DNA of 64,000 bases, from assembly GCF_009730915.1 (NCBI RefSeq), contig NC_052479.1, forward strand, positions 30,629,610 through 30,693,609, given 5' to 3'. Under the pieces are notes generated by a model. The model saw nothing but the letters and a program-made list of their open reading frames with translations, searched no databases and was not told where the DNA came from. Below are positions 53,777 through 64,000 of the stretch, in pieces (positions within the stretch are counted from its first letter, which is position 1; every line of letters starts with the position of its first letter). This DNA comes from Dioscorea cayenensis subsp. rotundata (Eukaryota; Streptophyta; Magnoliopsida; Dioscoreales; Dioscoreaceae). The translations under genes and the position numbers were made by a program.

Positions 53777-56700
53777 ATGGAGGCGGCCACCGGAGCTGTA
53801 GCGCCGCCGCAAGAACAGCAGCAGCAGCCAGCTGCTGGAAAGACGGAGCGGCTGAACACCGCTGTGCAGCAGCAGTTGAATCTCGACTCCGTGAAGACTC
53901 GCGCTCTGAGTCTCTTCAAGGCCATCTCACGCATCCTCGAGGATTTTGACGCCTATGCTCGTACCAGCACCACCCCCAAATGGTCTCTCTCGCTCTCTCT
54001 TTCCTTCTCCCCTTTCTCGCTTTTGTTTTGATCCGGTCCTTTAATATATGTAAGTAATTTTGGATTGGATTGTTAGTTTGTCAGGCATTGGAGTATGCGG
54101 TGGTGATTATTCCATTATAGATTTTCACTTTTGTTTGTAGTTCAAAATTTGTCCTTCCTTGTCTTCGTGCGTATTGTATCGCCAGGAACAGAGAGTTGTT
54201 CTGCTGTTTCTTTCCTTTTTTTTATTGATTGCCTTTAATTTATGAGATCTTAACGAAAAGGTGGAAATTTGAGTTTACAAACTTTCTAGTAGCTCTGATT
54301 TTTGTATATACATTTAATGCTGAATTCTAAAGCTTTTTCTATATAGAGTGTAGCATTGTGCATTTTTTATGGGTTGCTGAATAGTTAACTGGGTTGTAGC
54401 GAGAGAGAATCTAAAGTGCAAATTTTTTGATAGTTTGATTGTTTAAGGATGTAAGGTCATGATAGTGATGGGTTATAACTTGAAAGTTTACTGACTCTTG
54501 AAGCTAAGTTCTTTTGTTCTGTAGGCAAGATGCACTGGGGCAGTTTTCAATGGTCAATATGGAGCTCTTCAACATTGTGGAAGACATTAAGAAGGTTTCT
54601 AAAGCATTTGTGGTGTACCCAAAGAATGTGACTGTGGAGAATGCTACAAGTATGTCTAAGAATGCGAGTGTTCTTTTTACCGTGAATGACAGCATTTTTC
54701 TTGGAATTTTGGAAGACATCACGAACTTTGATAATCTATAAGAATTTCTATGAATTATACCTCGACTTATGTAAGAATTTTTATGCCTTTTCAATGAGAT
54801 TCATGCTTGGGTCTTATCGTTCCAATTCTTTTTTCAGGCTGAAATGTTGTTGTATATCATGTTTCTTTGCATTTTTACTATATACTCTATTATTATTAGT
54901 TTCTCGCATTGGCCAGAAAATGACGTCATAATTTTTGGCATCCAACAAAACATTTATTATCTGTGGCTTGTTGTTGAAAGATGGTCATGGTTTATTCAGC
55001 GCACAAAACAAATATAACACTCAGCTTTTCCATTCAATTCTTTTAAAATTCTTGTGTTGTTTTTTTTCATGTTTGCATACTGTCTCCTTTTCCATTCAAG
55101 TAATTGTTTTTTATTTGTGACTCTTGCAGTACTGCCTGTAATGCTATCATCAAAGTTGTTACCAGAGATGGAAGCAGAGGACAATGCAAAAAGGGACCAA
55201 TTGTTGTCTGGCATGCAAAATGTACCAATACCCACGCAAATTGAAAAGATAAAGGTTTTCCTAGTGCACTTAAATATTCTTTTAGGTTTTGCAATACCGG
55301 CATTTTTAATTTCGGGTTATTTCTCTTCTTGCAATTAGGTACTAACCACTTAACTTCTACAGGCAAGAATTGATATGATTGCAGCAGCATGTGAAGCTGC
55401 TGAGAAAGTTATAGCTGATGCTCGGAAAGCCTATGGATTGGGTTCACGCCAAGGACCAACTCTTGTTCCAACCTTGGATAAGGTACAAGCTGCAAAAATT
55501 CAAGAACAGGAGAATCAACTTAGAGCCGCTGTGAACTATGGCGAAGGTGGTGGTGCTCCTTATATTTTTGCTTGTGATATTGTGCTCTAAGCTGATAAAG
55601 TCATTCATGTCTCTTCAAGTTTTTAGCAAAATATATCTGTTTAGTTTTACTCTGACACATGAACAATTTTTTAGCTCTTTATCTGAGTGAAAACATGATT
55701 CTTCAGGTTTGCGCATTCCAGTAGATCAAAGACATCTCCCATCTTCCCTTCCAAGTCATTTGGTAGATGTGCTTACTTTTGGTGATAGCACACAAAGTTT
55801 TGGCGACAATTCTGGCAAGTCATTAATAATTTTCTTTTCTAATTATTTGATATGCCATTTACACCAAGTTTCAGCTTTCATGCTGTGTATATGCTGCCAT
55901 GTGGGAAGGTTCTTCATTAAAACCTGACATGTTTTATATGTGTTGCATATCAGTTTGACTTTTGTTGGTTATTTACAGGCATTTATCAAAAGAATACTCC
56001 CACCTTCTCATCCAACAATGTTAATGCTCAGGGCGGGGTAATGCAGGTCCAATCTAACGTTCTGGCTTCATTTTTTTCCCTTTTTTTTTAATACCTAGAT
56101 TTACAAGCTTAAATTCTGCTGAGTTTGTGGAGAAGAAAAATCCTATTGCTTACATAATTTCAATTTTCAAACACCACTAGATCAAAATAGGTGCCTACAT
56201 AGAGATTAATCATTGGGTAATTTTATAGCTATTTGTCTGATAATTTGCATTTTGCATTTTGAAACAATGAGAGAATTGTTAAGATTAACTATATGCCTGT
56301 AATTCTGGATGTTAAACTAAATAGTTGGTTGCCTCTAGCTGTAGAATAGAATATATGAGCATTTTTTAGAATGTTTAATTGGAAATAACTATAGAATTAT
56401 GTTTTCAAGAGCAGGCTGCTGGAGCACAGTTAATTGGAAGATCTGTTCCATCACCCTCTGGTGTTACAGGAAACACTAACTTTGACAATGTCAATGCATC
56501 AACGCCACCTATGCCTTATGCCAACTCACCTAGATCTGGTACAAATATGATGAATACACCCTCTCCTCAGCAACAGTCACAGCAACAACAACAAAGGCAG
56601 AAAATGATGCAAATTCCTCAACATCAACAGCAGCTTCTTGCTCAGCAACAACTGAGGCAGTCTACAAATCCAGGAGTATTAGGACAAGTAAAGTCTCTTG

Positions 56701-59700
56701 ATTCAGATTAGACTTAACTGATTTGAGCTTTGCATAATCATTCTGTTGAGTCTTTTAATTTTTGAAATTATTATTCTTTGTGAATACTTAATAATGCTTT
56801 AAACATTAGCTCTTGTGTCTGCGTTTGATGCGGGGAACTTTATAAAACACTTGGCCTCTCTGAGAAATCTAGTTTTTCTTCTTTGTTTCTTCAGTGAACT
56901 TGGTATTTGCTTTATTATTCTCTCTCCACCTTGATGATATAAGGATTTTAAAAGCAATTTCTGATGCAAAGTTTTTTATCGTTGAGATAATTCAAACATG
57001 GGATTCATGACAAACAAACTTTTGGGGTAACACCTCGTCATGTAAGTAAATGCATCAACTATGGTTTAAAGCAGCTTCCCACCCGACTAGTAGTTGACTC
57101 TTTCAGGAACACAGCTAGTGTTACTCTTTGTTGTTATGTTATCTCGTGTGAATCCTTGATGTGCCTATGCTCTTGAAAAAGTCATTATTAGAGTATCTAA
57201 AAGTCCCACATTAATTAGGTTAGTGAAGATAGATATGGATGTGTAAGTGTGGGTCTTTCATCGTATTTGCTTAAGCAATTCAGCTGAATCAAACATGGCA
57301 TCATAACTTTGTTAATCGTCTTGTTTGCAACATGCCTAGCTAAAATGGACTAACTTGAATCAATAGAACATATTAAGTAACAGTTTCAAGGTTAAATTAG
57401 TAAATGCAGATATGAACATTTAAGTATGGGTCTCTCATTCTATCAACTTAAGCTTTTGGGTTAGATCAACCCCAAATAATAGTCTGTGTTTGTATTTAAC
57501 AGCCATTACTTTTAGTGCAACTTGAGGGACTTAGATTGAAAGTTGTCCCAATGTGGTTTTTATAGCAGTGCTTATGGGAGAGACCTACATGGCTGAAATT
57601 CTCTTTAAAAGTACTTTATTCATAGGGTGGCCTGTCTTTTTTTGAATGGATGATATATACTCTAGTTACCTCTACCTACATAGCTATTCCTTTCATCCTG
57701 TTACTTGTTTAGTGCTCCCTTTTTTCCTGAAAATGTAATGATACCAGAAGTCCCATAAATCATTGAACATAGAGAGGGTGAAAAGTAAAGAAGCATTGGA
57801 TAATAATCATAATATAAGGAATTTTTTTGAACATTCCATTGAATTTTAGCTGGTCATCCACTCTAGACGTTTATACTGGATCTGCATTGAACCTTTTTTC
57901 GGCAAGTATGTAGAGAAAAATATCACTTGGAATATATGAATTTTTTTTTTGAAAGTTTTATATATATTGTATTTGTATTTTATTGGGAAATTCTCGCTTA
58001 TAGAAATAAATCTTTCTGGCAGAACACTATATCTCAATTGCATGATTTACAGGGGCAGGCTCAGCAGAAGTTTCAACAGGTAATTCAGCTACCTCTATTT
58101 CCTTTCCATATGTGTAATTGCTCTCACATTGATTTAATGAGATAAGTTCATGTTTTTATATAGAAATGGTATTTTTAATTAATATGATCGGAACGATATT
58201 TTCCTAGGTGCCTGGCCAGCATCAGATGCAGTTTTCTCAATCTTTATCACAGTCACAGTTCCAGAACAGACAAATGCAAGCTGCGCACCTACAACATAAC
58301 ATTGCTCAAAATCAACTCACCCAAGGAAATCAGCTTAGGAATCATTTGAGCCAATTTACTGGAAGCGCTAACAGTGCATTGTTCAATGCTGCACAGTCAC
58401 AACCAAATTCTCAAATGGTTAGAATTTGCTTTCTTCACTCTTAAATATAGTAGTAATTATTCTTGAAACTTCCATCTGTGCAATTCTGTTGAATATTTTG
58501 CTGGCTGAATTCACACACTCTTACTTGATTTGTTGTGAGCATCAATATGGAGGGTAATTCTCTGATTCAATATAGTTGCTAGTTTTGAAGTTGTCTCCTT
58601 TGGTTATTTTTAACTTCGCCTATGCAATTCTGCTGAGTATTTTGCTTGCTGAATCCATGCACTTTGACTTCCATATGTGGTTGGTTATGAGCACAATATG
58701 GAGTTCAACTCTCCAATTCAAAATAGTTGGTAGCTTTGAATTTAGTCTCCTTTTGCAATTTGCTTTTGATAGAGAAGTCGTTACTTTGAACACTTGTAAG
58801 TTCCATCTATGTATTTCTGCGGAATTTTTTTCTGTTCAAACTCGTGCACTTTGGTATGTGGTTATGAGCACAATATGGAGTTCAATTCTAGGATTTAATA
58901 TTTCAGGAAGTTTGAATTTAATCTCCTTTTGAATTTGATTGCATTTAAAATTTTTTGTATGAGAAATCTTCTCTGGAAATTTCATATTATCTGTTTTGCA
59001 TGTGTTTTTTTATTTATATTTTCACAAAATGTGGGCTCACTTTTTCTCTTGTTGGGGCACCATCAAGCCTCAAACATGTGATCTCTCATTTTTCCTTTAA
59101 GTTGCTCTTGTGGATGAAGACTACAGTCAATGTCTCACTCTTCCTTTTTTGTACTAATGTGTTTGTCATATGCTCTATGAATTTTATTGCTAGGTCAATG
59201 CTATGTGAGTTCACCTTTTCTTTTGTACTTGATGATGCTCATTGGCTGCAATTTTGAAGTCCTTTCAACTTGATTTAAGGCCAAAATCGCTTTCTGATGT
59301 GATAGTTAATATTGTGAGTTTTGTTTCCTTTGATAAGAGCTGTAACTGTTTGCATGGAATGCAAATGTGTTGGAGTATCTGTCCTAATATTTTAACAAAA
59401 CTAAATTTCTATGTTGATCATATATGGCATTTATGACATTTATCTTGTGCTCAATACAAATGTCAGATATCTATATACATTTGGAAATTCTAATGTTTTT
59501 CTTCTTTATTACAGTTAGCAAACATGTCAGCTACAATGCAATCACAGTCACTTATGCCACGAGTGCAGGTTAATTTTTTTTTTTTGTGTTATTATTATTA
59601 TTAATCTTGTTTTGTTTCACTGGCACCACTCTCCTTTGGCTGTTTCATTGGTTATTGTAAAAAAAAATATTAACGACAGAGAAATGCAGGGTTCTTGATG

Positions 59701-60361
59701 ATTAATTAGGTTAGAATTTTGTAGTTTCAAAGAATGTGAATCACTCAAAAATACCTGTTCTTTTAGCATATTGGGATGATTTTGATTTTGGTATTATACG
59801 TGATGTTAACTGCTGTTTCTTTCTTTCTTCCCGTCTACAACACCAGTTTGGCTTATCTGGTGCACTTCCTCAAAGGAACCATTCTTCGCAAATGCTAAAT
59901 GATCAAAGTAAGTGAAACATGTCCTTCTTGTATACTTGATATTTATTCTTAATTATCAAAATGGTCCAAAGGCGATAACCACCATCATTAGAAGAACAAT
60001 GTCCAATGTGTCTTTTTTTAATTATTTTTTTAACTGCTTTTTAACAAAACCTATTAATACTTTTGCGCTATCTTGAGTTGAAATTTACTGATTTTAGTGC
60101 ATTGCTGTGATTGAGGATATTGATCGGATCGGATCAAACAACAAGAGTTTATCATGTTATTCTTGTGCAGTGTTCGGCGTGGGTGGCTCGAACAATGCTA
60201 GTATGGTAGCAATGCAACAACAGCAACATGGTATTCAAGGTGGATATGGTAACATGAATCTTCAGGCAAACACTCAGAACCTTCAAGCTGGTATGGTTGG
60301 TCTCCCAAATGCTTCCCAGAACCCGAATTTTCCTCAACAGAGACAGCAAAACCAGCAATGA
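53777..60361 (+). CDS. MED8: Mediator of RNA polymerase II transcription subunit 8
   Basis: Head-module subunit of Mediator, nuclear; plant MED8 affects flowering and defence. Twelve exons join in frame: 53777-53982, 54525-54649, 55130-55254, 55363-55546, 55707-55814, 55979-56046, 56415-56687, 58023-58079, 58208-58417, 59515-59568, 59847-59907, 60171-60361, giving 553 aa. The N-terminal 200 residues are the conserved helical MED8 domain (LNTAVQQQLNLDSVKTRALS, RILEDFDAYART, NVTVENATILPVMLSSKLLP, ARIDMIAAACEAAEKVIADA). From about residue 225 the protein is Gln/Asn/Ser/Met-rich, typical of plant Mediator subunits and likely disordered. The intron after 55814 uses a GC donor. Exon 8 is only 57 nt; it and exons 9 and 10 keep phase 0, so they could be skipped without a frameshift. 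Confidence 0.93.
55815..55978 (+). other. MED8: GC-AG intron in MED8
   Basis: Exon 5 ends TCT G, and the intron begins GCAAGTC and ends tttacag. The GT four bases downstream would put the next exon out of frame and into a stop, whereas the GC donor gives SGIYQKN in frame. GC-AG introns are a small minority in plants. Confidence 0.8.
58470..58940 (+). repeat. Three degenerate repeats of about 130 bp in a MED8 intron
   Basis: Each unit contains a T-rich tgcaattctgctgagtattt variant, a tgcactttgacttcc variant, gagcacaatatggagttcaa and gtctccttttg. The copies start near 58478, 58620 and 58805 and are 70-85% alike by eye. Confidence 0.7.
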
Positions 60362-60710
60362 ATTTACCAAATTAGAGAAGAATATAAGTGCTTGTTTGTT
60401 ATGACTGGAAATTTTAACTGGTTTTATTTGTGTAAAAGAATTGAATTTCTCTTTTTTGTTCTTGCTATGGATTGTTCAAATGGAAAATTTTATTATTATA
60501 AACTGTTTTTGGGTCAGGGACAAGTATGTAATTATAAAGAATTCAGGGGGGTTGCTGCATGAGGACTTATAAAGAAAAGGGAATTTTTAGGTTTCTCAGG
60601 GACCTGATGGTAATTTGGCTGCTAGTATTGATACTGGTGGGGGTCTCTCTTTTGTTTTCGTTTCTCTCAGAGAGAGAGAGAGAGGGAGAGAGGGCATCGA
60701 CGGCGCGGCC
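60362..60710 (+). promoter_or_regulatory. Compact spacer: MED8 3' end and promoter of the next gene
   Basis: The same-strand genes are 349 bp apart. The right end has a (GA)n tract at about 60668-60695 just before the next start codon. MED8 poly(A) signals and the new promoter must share this space. Confidence 0.5.
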
Positions 60711-63188
60711 ATGGCGGACGAGGCCGGAGGAGGGCGTTCTGCGATTCAGGGAGAGATCTCGGAGAGGTCTCAGGTGCGTGTGTGCTTGTTTCTCTTTGAA
60801 ATTTTATCGATCTATTCGCCTTCCATCTCTGGCGGATCAGAAGGATCTAATCCGTTCTAGGTTTAGGGTTTTTATCACTTTGGCTTGTTTCTTTTTCTGT
60901 TCTTGTGTTCTTGTCTTGATTCGTGGAGTTTGTAATTGATGATGATTTGTTGCCTGAATTTTTTTTGTTTTCGTGTGTCACGCTATGATTGCAGTTGTGC
61001 TTCGGTGTGGATGGATATTCTAGTTAGAAATGTTAGAATTATTTATTTTTATTTGGTGATTTGTGTTGTTTTCTGTCGGTCATGGTCTGTTTCCTGAGTT
61101 TTATTATTGGAATGGATCGGGTGCCTGCTGTGATGTGAGATTGGTGACAAAGTAAACACCGAAATGAGGGTTGTATGCATTCGTGTTTATGTTTTGTTGT
61201 CTCTCTGTTTGGAGTGCAAGAGAGGCGAGAGTTGATTTCTCGTGTTGCGTGATATAATTATTGTCATGAGCTTGTGATTGCCCGACAAATTTAGGTGGTG
61301 ATTTTAGTAATAAAGTTTGGATCTTGAGTATGTTTCACAGAAGTTGATGGTTGATTTTGGAGTCTTCTAAGTGATCATTTAGATTCCATGTTATTTCATC
61401 TTGCCATGCTACTTAACTATATCTTTCAGTAGGTTTTGGATGTTGTGTGTTGCAACTGCTCAATCTGTTTCTTCTTATGAGTTTTATTTTTTTCGGTCTA
61501 TTTTATGCTAATGGTTGTTTCCTTCTGTCTGTATGTTTAGGATCAAAATGCCTCTGGTACCCAGAATTCGCCAAGTGCTGCATTTCAGATGTTCCCAGCC
61601 ACATTCCCTTGCCTCCTACCAGGACTTTTTCCTCAGGCTAGCTCTGAACAAGAGGATCATGGGCCTGGGATTTATGCTGTACCTGTCAATCCATACATGG
61701 GACCAATGGCTGGGTTTCCACCAAATACTCTTATTCCTCTAACCTATAATATCCCTAGGTAAGCTGTTGAACCTAAGTGTGTGTGTGGGTGTGTGTATGT
61801 GGCTCAGTGGGAGGAGGTTACCTTGGTGTAGCAACTACTAGATAGAATAAGTGCATGGACTAATGTTTGCTTGTTTTTTTTTTTGTCTGTCAAGAGTCTA
61901 CTTTTAAATAGACTGCTTTCCAAGTTCTATAACTTTTGAATTTTGCATAATTCTTAAAATAAGATGCTGTACTCTCATTATGTTGTGTATGAAGTTTAAA
62001 TAACCTAGAGTTCGATGAATTTACACATGTTTTCGTAACAAGTGTTTTTTGCTCACTATTAGGAGAACAGATTCTGCTGGAACTGCAGCTGGAGAGAATG
62101 GGCAAGTGAGGCCACAGCTTGGACGGCAAAGACAAGTGGTTGACAGACGTTTTCACTTTGCATTCCAGCTTGACTTGGCGCTCCTACTAAAATTAGCTGC
62201 AATGGTTTTCCTTTTTGGCCATGAAGGATCAAGACAAAGGCTCATTCTTCTTGTGTTGTTTGCCTTGCTGATGTATCTGTGAGTGCTTATTTCTTTCTTC
62301 TCTAGGTCACTCCTTCTGCATGATTTATATTACTACATTATTCCACCTTTTTTATAGTCTTAACTAATTTCTAAGCAAATATTAACAATCTCATAATATC
62401 TTGTTTGTCAACTTTGAGTTCATTTGTACATGAACACTTCCCTTGCTTCTTCTTTGTGCTTGTTTCTGTTTTATGTACATGTTTTCGTTGCGTCATCTGG
62501 TTTTATATATTTTGCAGTTATCAGACTGGAGTTCTTCGCCCCCTTGTAAGATGGGTCCGACAGGGGGCTGCTCCTCCCCAACCTAGGCCTGCAGTCCCAC
62601 CAGAGAATGCCCCACGCCCAGAGCCTGATGAGAGAAATGAGCCTCGACCAGGTATTTTTCCTGATTATGACAAAATTGTCCTGTCCTGAGTGTTGATGTT
62701 GATCTTGGTTTTACAATAAAAATTCACCTGCATCACTGCAGTTATTAGTGTATCTAGGGCCAACCCAGATATTGTTTCTAAGCCGCCTTTGCTTCTTTTC
62801 GGCTTTGTTTCAAGTTGAAAGTTTTTCATGGGAATCTTCTTCCTGTTTTTTTTAAGCCATTGTTTGAACCGTCCTCTGTGGCAGGAGATATCATGCAACG
62901 TGCAATTATTTGATGCTGTAAATACCACATGTTTGAGAGATGTTTACATAATACGGGTTTATTCTTCTTTCTTTTCTTTTGGCAGAGGAAAACCCAAGAG
63001 TTGATAATCAAAACCAACCTCCTGAAGCAGAGAACCCGCCGGCTGCAAATGAGAACCTGCAGCCGCAGCCAGAGCCAGAGAGAAGGAATGGAATTGACTT
63101 GAGAGGATTCGCCAGGGAGATCCAAACATTTATCATTGGTTTCATTACTTCTCTTTTTCCAGGGTTTCATCATCATCACAATGACTAG
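60711..63188 (+). CDS. Conserved plant two-pass membrane protein, function unknown
   Basis: Five exons, 60711-60773, 61541-61758, 62063-62278, 62518-62651 and 62986-63188, join in frame to give 277 aa. There is no signal peptide. The N-terminal part is soluble and Pro-rich (VPVNPYMGPMAGFPPN, IPLTYNIPR). Two hydrophobic segments follow: about 130-146 (LDLALLLKLAAMVFLF) and 153-167 (LILLVLFALLMYLY), split by the charged loop GHEGSRQR. The tail is Pro/Glu/Asn-rich (RPEPDERNEP, QPQPEPERR) and ends in an amphipathic segment (IQTFIIGFITSLFPGF) and four His. The layout of a hairpin in the membrane with cytosolic ends recalls HERPUD-like ER proteins without the ubiquitin-like domain. That is a guess, not a call. 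The start has a favourable ggccATGGC context. Confidence 0.82.
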
Positions 63189-63681
63189 TTCTTGCTGTAG
63201 CTAGCTGTAGGTGATCAAATGGCAGGCAACAGCTTTATAGAAACTGAGAAATAGATCCGAAATTCAAGTTCTTTTCCGGTTAATGAGACTTAATAACAGA
63301 AATCTATCTTCACCCGTATACATTGTAGCTTTACTGATTGTGGATGAGTTTTCAATTGCAATGTTGCTTTTCTCGATTAAGGTTCTCTTCTTTAAGTTTT
63401 GCAGTGATATTGTTTGTAAAAGCAAAGTATAGCTAGATGCATCTCCACTATACTAAGAGATCCATTCCATTTTAAACGATGAAATAAAAAAAATGAAATT
63501 ATCATGCGAGTACCAAGTTACCAACACATGATTTTCTTGTTGAAATGCAATATCAGCAACAAATAACAGCTTCAAAATGTATTTGTACAGCTCTAAAGTG
63601 TGAATTGGCGCTTAAATCTGTGAAAACAGATACATTTGATCAATTAAGGCTATAGAAAACAATGACAGTAGCAAACCATCC
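63189..63681. terminator. Convergent 3' region
   Basis: About 490 bp lie between the stop codons of two convergent genes and hold both 3' UTRs. AT-rich; nothing else was recognised. Confidence 0.45.
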
Positions 63682-64000
63682 CTAAAATCTTGATAACCTC
63701 TTCCTTTTACGAGTCTTTTTCCGGGAAGCTGTCTTTTTTTTAGCAGCATTTTCAGTTAACTGTTCAATCGATAGTGCAGTAGTACCAGATGGCTTGCCAA
63801 CCGATGTTCTTCTCTTCCGGCACACCCACTTTACTGGCAACTGTTTTACTACACGAGTGATATCATCAGTAGTAGTTAGTTCAACCAATCTCACAATTTT
63901 TTCCTGCACTTGAGTGGCCCAAGCCATCGACTGATCAAGAGCAACCGAATCATCCAATGGTTTTCTCCACAAATTAAGCAGAATTTCTTGGAAGGCTAGG
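63682..64000 (-). CDS. C-terminus of an unidentified protein (partial)
   Basis: The minus-strand frame is open from the window edge to a stop at 63682-63684. It reads LAFQEILLNLWRKPLDDSV, then a helical part (MAWATQVQEKIVRLVEL, DDITRVVKQLPVKWVCRKRR) and a strongly basic tail (AAKKKTASRKKTRKRKRL) that looks like a nuclear localisation or nucleic-acid-binding tail. I do not recognise the family. The absence of stops over 106 codons and the plausible composition support a real last exon. The upstream part lies outside the window. Confidence 0.65.
   Translation of the reverse strand, partial: LAFQEILLNLWRKPLDDSVALDQSMAWATQVQEKIVRLVELTTTDDITRVVKQLPVKWVCRKRRTSVGKPSGTTALSIEQLTENAAKKKTASRKKTRKRKRLSRF

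Noticed and set aside
58576-59436. Chain of plus-strand frames in the MED8 intron
   Set aside because: They fall between confirmed MED8 exons in a T-rich intron with tandem repeats, and hydrophobic Phe/Leu-rich translations are typical of such DNA.

Overview
This is nuclear DNA of a flowering plant. The evidence is GT-AG introns with AT-rich interiors, plant-specific families (a TIFY/CCT/GATA factor, a B-box factor, plant-type MED8 and DNA ligase 4) and plant mobile elements (a Mutator-like element, an LTR element, an hAT element). A very GC-rich intronless B-box gene inside AT-rich DNA hints at a monocot, but that is a weak inference.

Layout. 1-1.5 kb: 5' end of a minus-strand gene whose body lies outside the window. 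2.3-8.0 kb (-): class I alpha-mannosidase of the N-glycan pathway, 14 exons. 8.7-19.7 kb: an old composite transposon block. It is a decayed Mutator-like element with a transposase fragment on + and a DUF1985-like fragment on -, split by a 6.4 kb LTR element with a 5-bp target duplication. 20.2-22.3 kb (-): GATA/ZML transcription factor. 23.2-27.1 kb (-): five-KH-domain RNA-binding protein. 27.9-30.8 kb (+): ubiquitin-conjugating enzyme of the UBC22/UBE2S type. 31.6-33.3 kb: non-autonomous hAT element with perfect 8-bp target duplications. 35.4-36.0 kb (+): B-box protein. 37.5-39.5 kb (+): PRCC homologue. 39.8-50.0 kb (-): DNA ligase 4, 27 exons including a 7-nt microexon. 50.3-52.4 kb (+): small, probably mitochondrial protein sharing a divergent promoter with the ligase. 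53.8-60.4 kb (+): Mediator subunit 8. 60.7-63.2 kb (+): conserved two-pass membrane protein. 63.7-64.0 kb (-): C-terminus of an unrecognised gene.

The host genes are ordinary single-copy housekeeping and regulatory genes with no evident shared pathway. Exon models were built by hand. Each full model closes in one frame from ATG to stop, and the protein-family matches are from memory, not from a search. No CRISPR, operon or evidently new multi-gene system was found. The strongest unusual signals are the 7-nt microexon in the ligase gene, the two-gene Mutator remnant with its dispersed GTTTAA-type repeats, the LTR element with long LTRs and almost no interior, the GC-AG intron in MED8, and the CGGAT-rich divergent promoter.
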